Shown here: in pieces, positions 57,184 through 64,000 of the stretch
How the letters are laid out: each line of letters opens with the position of its first letter
Position numbering within the stretch: position 1 is the stretch's first letter
Origin: Hyparrhenia diplandra
Taxonomy: Eukaryota > Streptophyta > Magnoliopsida > Poales > Poaceae
NCBI GenBank assembly: GCA_015847255.1
Contig: JADLZK010000383.1
Location: 186,001-250,000, forward strand
Direction: 5' to 3'
DNA length: 64,000 bases
The notes under the pieces: model-generated
Databases searched by the model: none
What the model was told of the DNA's origin: nothing
What the model saw: the letters and a program-made list of their open reading frames with translations, nothing else
Made by a program: the position numbers and the translations under genes

Positions 57184-58846
57184 TTGATAGTTCACTTCCA
57201 TTTCCATTTCCATTTCCATTTGGCCTGGCCGTCAGTACAAACTTGTCAATAAAAACGGGCGTCTAAATTGTTCTCCTTTGTCTATGGAACTACAGAAACA
57301 GTTGGGGTAAAATTACCCGTCTCTGTAAACGATTTTTCTCAAAACAAAATAGGGTACTTCCTATATATAGTATTTGAATTCGTGACCTAATATCTAAGAA
57401 CTTAACATACATTTTTGGGGGGTTCGAAATGACTTTGAACAAAAGCAAATTATCAACTACAAAGTTGTAAATCACATTGCCAACTACGACTTTCTTATAC
57501 ACTATGTCAAAAATGTGCGCATGTATGAGTGTCCTATAATTTGAGAACTTCAACCCCCCCACTAGGAAGTTCTTTTGACATGCAGCTATGCCACCTAAGC
57601 AGCCCCACCCCATCCTCCAGCGTTCCTGAGGTGCGCGAATTGAAGAGTCGTTCTCCTGAGCCTGTCCGGCTCCCGCACCCACGAAGCCACGAGCATGCCT
57701 TTAAATCTCCCTCGCCGCAGCGCCCGTGACTCCGAGCTATCCCCAGGGCGGGGGCTCCGGTGCAGGCTTCAGCGTGGCGGTGGAGTACCCAGGTGCGATG
57801 GGAGCTCCACGGACCGGCAGTGCGGCCCCCTTCCAAGCTGCCCCAGCCCTACCTAGTGTGGTTGCCGGTCACCACCGCCCGGGCGATCCGTCGGCGGCCT
57901 TGCGGCGGAGGTGCAGCTGCCCATTCAAATCGGCTGCAGCTCTCCCTGCTTCCGTGCTCAAGGCCACTGCCATGCTTCCCGTACAGCAGCGTCGAGTCGT
58001 GTTGTTGTCGTCGTTCCTGGCTCGTCAAGCTCCCTCCATCGGTGGCCGTGAGCTCCCTATCGTGACGGTCGAGGCGGCCGCGGATGTCGATGGCGAAACC
58101 CGACGATGGCATCGGTGGCGGGGGCGCCGCACTGGGAGAGCAGCGCTAGGAGCACGCGTCCGTTCGAACCCGAGATCCGCCCGGTCGACGTCACCGTCCT
58201 CGCTGGCCTGATTTGATTCCTCACCGGTGCTTTCGCACCACGGAGCCGTGACCTCCCCTCCCCTTCGAACCTTCTACGCCACCATGGAAGATCGACGCCC
58301 GACCGGGGGACGACGAACCGCGGCGTCGCGTGCATGCGTCGCGTCGCGTGAGGATTGAGATGAAGAGAAAACGATAAGGGTACTATGGTCATATGGCCTT
58401 TGTTTTTCTATTTTCGATTTTTTAAATAGGATAATCCAAGTCTATTAGAGGGCAAAAGGGTCATTCTTTTCAAAATAATAGGGTAAAGTTGAACAAGCAG
58501 AGGAAAAATCACAATTGACTTACAAAACATTGGCAAGAACATAATTTCTTCTATATTTTATAATTTATATTTATATCAATAGCATGCACTTTCAATTTCT
58601 TTTTATAATTTATTATTTTTCATAGAGAACTCAATTGATTCCTTCTCTATGCCCGCGGCAAAACGCGAGAAATCTAGCCCGGCCAACCTTGTCTCCTAAG
58701 TTGTGTTGATCCCAAGCTGTGAGCTAAGAAGAGAGGGAGCTCAAGGGATAGAGAGGATGGAGAAGGAAGATGGAGTTGACATATATGGACTCCACATGTT
58801 GTTAACACACCATCACACATCATCTTACAGGCAATGGATATATACA
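57184..58846. other. Intergenic; GC-rich core without a recognised gene
   Basis: Between about 57580 and 58340 GC content is high and ORFs of up to 161 residues run on both strands (57726-58211 plus; 57534-57836 and 58057-58392 minus). None has a domain I know, and the density on both strands argues for composition, or for host sequence captured by an unidentified transposon. Confidence 0.4.
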
Positions 58847-59028
58847 CTGTTTGGTTCAATAATAGTCCATGATTTTTTTTAGTCTTAGAAACTTTTTTTT
58901 AAAAAAAAGACTCTTCATGAGGGTCTTCTAGAGACTTCTAGCTAAAGCAAAGTAAAAAGTCCCACTCTGTTTGATTTGCTAGGGACTTTCTTTAGTCTAA
59001 ACAAAAAAAAGTTTCTGGAACCGAACAC
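58847..59028. mobile_element. MITE with TGTTTGGTTC-type inverted ends
   Basis: CTGTTTGGTTCAATAATAGT on the left and GTGTTCGGTTCCAGAAACTT in reverse complement on the right are related inverted ends enclosing about 180 bases with repeated TTTAGTCTNA and GGGACTTT phrases. It is a common non-coding element of grass genomes. The target duplication was not clear. Confidence 0.6.
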
Positions 59029-59616
59029 ACCTATATTAATCTGTTTGGACGGACTCTAAGACCCGGACATAGATTGAGAACCTAAAGTGAAAATTTGGAA
59101 TTTCGAGACTAGGATGCCTTAACCCGAACAAATCTGACGACCTAAATTATATTTAATTATTAAAATTAAAAGTATTTAACTTAATGACATTTTTGTGTGA
59201 CCGAGGGTACAGGGCACACGCTAAACTATGGCACCGCACGGCTTGAGCGTCATTTTCAAAATGCTTCGAGCTTATGGAACAAATAGGATCTAGCTTAATA
59301 AGCTCTGAATTGAAATACGTCCCCTCAAAAAATGCTAAGTTGGAGAAGAAAGGAGGAGAGAAGTGGACTGTAAATTTACAACTGCCTTGGGACAAAAAAA
59401 AACTCTACAAGGAAGACAACAGGTTATGTATGAACAATGAAGAGCTAACTATTATACGAGTAGACTCAGTAAAAGACTACTAAAAACCTTAAAACCAGCA
59501 TACCGGCTTTATTATTAACATAGCTCCAATACGCTAAGGGCACTCACACTGCAGAGACTCTATCATAGAGTCTAAGACATTTATTACCTCGAAATTATTG
59601 TAAACTTGGAGTCTAT

Positions 59617-62592
59617 GGGTCGTTTGGCATGGCTCGAGCTGATTTCCAGCAACTCCACCTAATTTTCTAGCCAAACACCCCAACTCCAAAACTCTATAGA
59701 GCTGCCAACTCCATGGAGCTGTAGTACAAATGGGGGTGGAGATCAAGCACCCCATCGAGCAAGTCTCCTTCCCCACGCCTCCTTCCCGAGCTCCTCCATC
59801 CCCCAACCCTAACCCTAGAGAAGGATGCTCGAGCGGTGGCTCGTCAAGGAGATGCTTGAGGAGGGGCATCGCGAGCGTGGACTATGCTGGTCATGGAGAT
59901 TTGGGCTGCCCATGGTGGCACCGAGACCTCGGAAAGCTGCTCCGTGGCAATTCCCGGTGGGATGCACTCACCCGTGGTTTTGCGTCGTGTCCACTCTCGG
60001 TGCGATGCTCTCGCTCGTGATGGCGCCTTACCACGGCGCGTCCTCTTTCCCAGTCAGCAATGGCTGAGTTTCTCTGTAGCGACAAAGAATAGAGGATGAC
60101 ATGTGGGTCCACTGTAGGGTCGAGATGGGGACTAGAGGGGGGGTGAATAGTCCTTACTAAAACTAATTGCGCCGGCTAAACAAATATAATGCGGAATTAT
60201 AACTATTCGTTTAGCCAAGACTTCACCCCTCTAGCTATGACTCTAAATCACCTCACAAAAGATCCTACACAAAGCAAATGAGGTGATAAGCCTAGCTTGA
60301 GCTCCTAACCGTTTCTATTGCAAGGTCACACAAACCTAAGCACTAGTACTTCAAACAAGGGTGAGCTCCTACACAATTCTAATGAGCAAAAGCACAAAGC
60401 CAAACCTAAGCTCACTAGATGCACTAAGGACAAGGCGACACACGCCTAACCCAAAGGCTCAAATTACTTAGCTACACAAACTAAGCAAAGCAACTAACAA
60501 GCTACACAAGCTAGTAATTGCAAGAGCTACTCCACAAGCACAAGCACAAGGTATATATGAATGTAAATACGAAGCTTGTGATTTGGAGAATGCAAACCAC
60601 CGAGAAGAGTAGACAAGTTGACACCGGTGATTTTTACCGAGGTATCGGGAAGCTTGCCAACTCCCCCCCCTCCTCGTTGTGTCGACCAACACCTTGGGTG
60701 GTTCCTTTGGTGTTTTCACCTAGATGGTTCTTCGGTGTGATTCTCCGATCACTTGCCCCTCAAGGCACGCCCCGCAAGGCACCGCAAGACACCACTCTCA
60801 AGTGAGCCTCTCAAGGCACCGTAAGACACCACACGCACAAGGGAGGTACTCACCGACACGCTCTAGTAGTGTCGCTCTTCGCGATCCCCGCGAGGTGAGC
60901 ACGAACCTCTCACTAAACCTCCTTCGAGCACCGCACAATCTCCGTTGCGTGCTTCACGAAGTCTCTTGCCACCAAGCCGTCTAGGAGGTGGCAACCTCCA
61001 AGAAGAAACAAGCACACCGGCTTGCAACACGATCACCTAGTGCCACGAATGCGATCTCTCAACGCGAATGCACTAGAATCACTCCTCACTTTGATTTGGA
61101 TGAACACTATCAATCACAAGTGAGTGGGAGGGCTCTCAAGCACCACAACACAAGCCACCAAGGCCCAAGTGTGCTTTCAAGACCAAAACAAGTCGGGTAT
61201 GTGGTGTATAAATAGCCCCCAAGTCAAATAGAGCCGTTGGGAGGAAAAATCCATTTCTCGGTGGCGTCGGCCGGACTCACCCGCCGAAGTGCGGTCCGGT
61301 CCGTCGGCCGTCACCCAACAGTGCTTCGGTCATATAGGACAAAGACCTTGGCCCCACAAATCAGCGGCAACTTTGGCGTCCGGTCATCGGTTCGGTCGAG
61401 CACGAAGCATCCGGTCGACGGCGTCCGCTAAAATCCCCAAAACATGCTCTACGCCAGACGCACCCACCGGAAAGCCGGTCAAGCAGTGCCGTGCTTCCGG
61501 TCACCGCGTCCGGCCGGGATTTTTCAAGCGCCCCGGCCGCCCTTTTCCTCGCGAAACTCCATCGCCTTTGCCCGACATGCTATCCAACAAGTATACCAAC
61601 TTGAGCACGAGGAATAGCATGTTTTCACCACCAACTTGCATCCGGCGCAATAGAAAATAAGCCTCTCGATGAGCGGTTCCCAAACCCAACTCAACCCTGC
61701 AATCAGTGCCGGCTTTGCAAATGTGCCAACACCACCAAGTGTACATCACCATGTGCAAGTGTGTTAGCATTTTCACAATCATTTCAAAGGCCCGGTTAGC
61801 TCTTACCACGCCACTCGATCCTAACACATTGCAAAGTTAGATCGCTCAAGTGGCACTAGATGACCGATATGCAAACAAGTTTGCCCCTCTTGATAGTACG
61901 GCCATCTATCCTAAACCCGGTCATAAACTTCTCTAAGCTCCAATGACCGTGAAATGAAATGCCCTATAGGTTATACATTTGCCTTGCGCATTTCCATTCC
62001 GCTCCATCTCCAAGTGCCGATGCAACACATGCACCAACACGATCACCAAATGATATGATCCACTTCATATCATCACGTGACACTATTGGTCCATCGATCT
62101 TGACCTCACTTGCTCTTCACCGTTGCGTCGGTCCGTCGGCGCCAAGTCTTGCCCAAGCTTCACCGCCTCGCGGTCCATCGCTTCACCGCCTCGACTTGCC
62201 CTTCACACTTGCAACCGGTCCATCAAGCCAAGCCTTGTCTTGATCTTCACCACCTTGGTCACATGACTCCATGTCATGTTTCATATGCAATAAAGCTCCT
62301 TTATTGCGTCATCACATGTGAACTAATCTCCTGTGTATTATCTCAATCACACATTATTAGTTCACCTAATGTTGACACTCAATTACCAAAAACCACAAGG
62401 GACCTTTCATCCACTCGAGAGGGCAAAGGAGCGGGCAATCCACACTATAAAACATCATTCTAGAGCTGAGAGTAGTCTTGTAGCCAAACACCCCCAGAAG
62501 ACAGCTCCAACCTTACTCGGAGTCTGCTCCACGTGGATTCTAGAGTGGAGTTGCGTGCTCCATCTCGAGTTGGAGCCTTGCCAAACATGCCC
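59617..62592. mobile_element. PIF-like element inserted in the Tourist MITE
   Basis: The ends are GGGTCGTTTGGCATGGCTCG and, in reverse complement, GGGCATGTTTGGCAAGGCTC. TAT (59614-59616) and TAA (62593-62595) flank it, a three-base duplication with one mismatch; the undisturbed sister MITE has CTAAATAAG at this place. Own sequence is 59617-60112 and about 62415-62592, with a moderately GC-rich interior. It is itself split by the LTR unit at 60113-62409. Confidence 0.75.
60113..62409. mobile_element. Solo LTR-like element, 2.3 kb, 5-bp TSD
   Basis: It starts TGTAGGGTCGAGATGGGGAC and ends GGGACCTTTCA, with TCCAC repeated exactly at 60108-60112 and 62410-62414. It belongs to the family of the 5731-8418 element: both open with a CTAGAGGGG(G)GGTTGAATAG-like phrase and share TCCAACAAGTATACCAA and CACCATGTGCAAGTGTGTTA-like segments. 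No internal coding domain is seen. ORFs at 60518-61660 are cytosine- and adenine-rich readings without motifs. Confidence 0.78.
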
Positions 62593-62934
62593 TAAATAAG
62601 ACTTGGAGTCTTGGTTTTTTACTCTTTCTCTCTATTCTATAAATATATTGCTACATCACCAAAGTACAATAAATAAGAAGTAATAAATAAGATTAGACAT
62701 TATGGTAGAGTCTATATTTTGAGGGTCCTAAGAGCAAGGTTAATAGTTACAACCTGTTGCTAGCGGTAAGATTCCTGGCAGCCTTCCCCCAGCCTGCTCA
62801 TAAGTAGTAAGCCCTTCACAATTACAGATCCCACTTGTGTCTCTCGAGTTTTTTGGTTCTTGTGTCTAAGTCGATTTGTATGGTTTGACTTCGCTTCTCC
62901 TCTCTCTTATCACTTCTATCCTCTACGTCAGCAT

Positions 62935-64000
62935 TTTTTAGAGTTTAAGGGCCATAGCCCTAGTCCATTACCATTAGGTCAACAGACCAGAAATGTTTAA
63001 AGCTCCAGCAGATGGGGGGCCACCATCTTAAAACGGACCCCAAACATAACGGCACGGTCAGAGAGCTACAACAAAGAACTAAACAACCAAATCGGACTAC
63101 CAAACTGATAGACAATGTAACTTTCAAACATAGAGAACAAACTCCCTGGGAAACATGATCGAGAAAAGAACATGACACACCATCGGCATAAGTTCCACCT
63201 CCGCATTCCGAGCCACGCATGCACTCCTCCTCATTTGTCAAATGATCACATCGGACAGCTGCCACGATCAGCCGGGCGTGTTTGAAAGCCAAATATTCTT
63301 CCTTACTTCCACTTCATCCAGAGCGTTTGAGAGGCTTCCATCTTGAGTTGAGTTACCTCCGGTAGTAAAGAATTTCTCTTCTCCTCCGGGCGAAGAATAG
63401 CCCAATTTTGGACTGCTTTCGCTATTGTATAAAGAAGTATATACATACTTCTCCACAACGACCTCTGAAAGCACAAATTATTCCTCAGTGTCCAAATACT
63501 CCAAAAGATAGCAGAAATAAAAGCATTTAGTACACCATTATGCTTCTTACTAAGCTAGAATTTGCCAATACATTCTAAAGACTCTCCTAGAGAAACTTAA
63601 AACTCGGGACAACACACACCACAATTTTGCTTAGCAGCAACGCACAAGTGAAAAATAATGGTGTCTCCTCTTCATTGCAAAAAAGACAAGTGGGATCCTT
63701 AACCTTTACTCTCTTACTTAAATTGTCCCTAGTGAGAGTTTTATTTTTAGATAACAGAGACAAAAAGTAATGAACTCTAGTGTGTGTGGTGGTGGTGGTG
63801 GGGGGGGGGGGTGTTAAAATCCCAACTTGAGTGTACTAGCACAGGTTTGATCCCACTAAAATTGACTAATTTGTATAAGGTTTGGACCGAGTAGACTTTA
63901 GAGGATTTGAACTACCAAATCATGGCATCTTCTTCATTAGAGAAGCGGATGGTAGAAGCTAGCCGACACACCTCCTCCCACAAGGCTATACAATGTTCAT
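62935..64000 (-). pseudogene. LINE 3' fragment: zf-RVT region and tail, runs off the window
   Basis: On the minus strand, about 63715-63640 encodes VKDPTCLFCNEEETPLFFTC, the zinc-binding zf-RVT segment of LINE ORF2, and about 63515-63478 encodes FWSIWTLRNNLCFQ, the conserved W-S-I-W-x-x-R-N-N motif just behind it. Frames change between them. The 3' boundary is probably the T-run near 62935, the antisense of a short poly(A). It is a different, more diverged family than the 35-42 kb LINE, and its upstream part lies beyond the window end. Confidence 0.7.
63780..63814. repeat. GT/GGT microsatellite grading into a 12-base G-run
   Basis: TGTGTGTGGTGGTGGTGGTG followed by about 12 G residues forms a low-complexity tract inside the LINE fragment. 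The length of such a run is error-prone in sequencing. Confidence 0.85.

Larger units (their letters stand above)
59538..62728. mobile_element. Tourist MITE, outermost layer of a three-layer nest
   Basis: Left end GGGCACTCACACTGCAGAGA preceded by TAA (59535-59537); right end TTTTGAGGGTCC followed by TAA (62729-62731). Only 59538-59616 and about 62593-62728 are MITE sequence; they match the intact copy at 23941-24160, including the AATAAGACTTGGAGTCTTGG junction, which is interrupted here. Confidence 0.85.

Noticed and set aside
57726..58211. 161-residue plus-strand ORF in a GC-rich block
   Set aside because: Comparable ORFs occur on the other strand and nothing recognisable is encoded.
59806..59818. 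CCCTAACCCTAG, telomere-like
   Set aside because: Less than two TTTAGGG units in the middle of a transposon; far too short for an interstitial telomere.
1..64000. CRISPR arrays, operons, plasmid or phage features
   Set aside because: Spliced genes, pol III tRNA structure and plant transposons throughout show this is plant nuclear DNA; no regularly spaced identical repeats with unique spacers were seen.

Overview
This is nuclear DNA from a grass (Poaceae), most likely a panicoid such as Sorghum, Saccharum, Miscanthus or a relative. That rests on Stowaway and Tourist MITEs, CACTA, hAT, Copia, L1-type LINE and SINE elements, long solo LTRs, GC-rich 5' ends of genes, spliced GT-AG genes and a plant nuclear tRNA. 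I see no operons, CRISPR arrays, prophage or bacterial signals, and no clearly new multi-gene system.

Genes are sparse. In order: a heavy-metal-associated isoprenylated plant protein (HIPP, 9819-11445, minus); tRNA-Gly(GCC) (15801-15871, plus); an organellar-type pentatricopeptide repeat (PPR) protein (20897-22993, minus); two neighbouring DUF4408/DUF761 membrane-anchored proteins (28468-29219 and 33104-33914, both minus); a ten-coding-exon plant-conserved protein, possibly TRAPPII-associated (43941-48849, minus, with an upstream 5' UTR exon); and an LBD27/SIDECAR POLLEN-like LOB-domain transcription factor (55539-56819, minus). They do not form a pathway.

Most of the rest is transposable elements, often nested. 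At 5.6-8.6 kb a Tourist MITE contains a 2.7-kb LTR, which contains a CACTA element. At 59.5-62.7 kb a Tourist MITE contains a PIF-like element, which contains a second LTR of the same family. At 30.3-32.05 kb a Stowaway MITE contains a solo LTR. At 3.2-4.1 kb there is a GC-rich hAT element with an 8-bp target site duplication (TSD). A full-length 7-kb L1-like LINE with a 15-17-bp TSD lies at 35083-42090, followed by a CACTA element at 42130-43059. Several insertions have exact TSDs that I could read directly.

Two cross-cutting observations stand out. First, five protein-coding genes and the LINE carry one- or two-base frameshifts, often in mononucleotide runs, while the splice signals I checked are intact. 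This suggests residual base-calling errors in the assembly, or else widespread recent decay. Second, there are at least four, probably five, tiny poly(A) insertions (17-27 bp) flanked by 12-16-bp TSDs. They look like extremely 5'-truncated target-primed reverse transcription events; two end in the same CCTC-poly(A) as the resident LINE.
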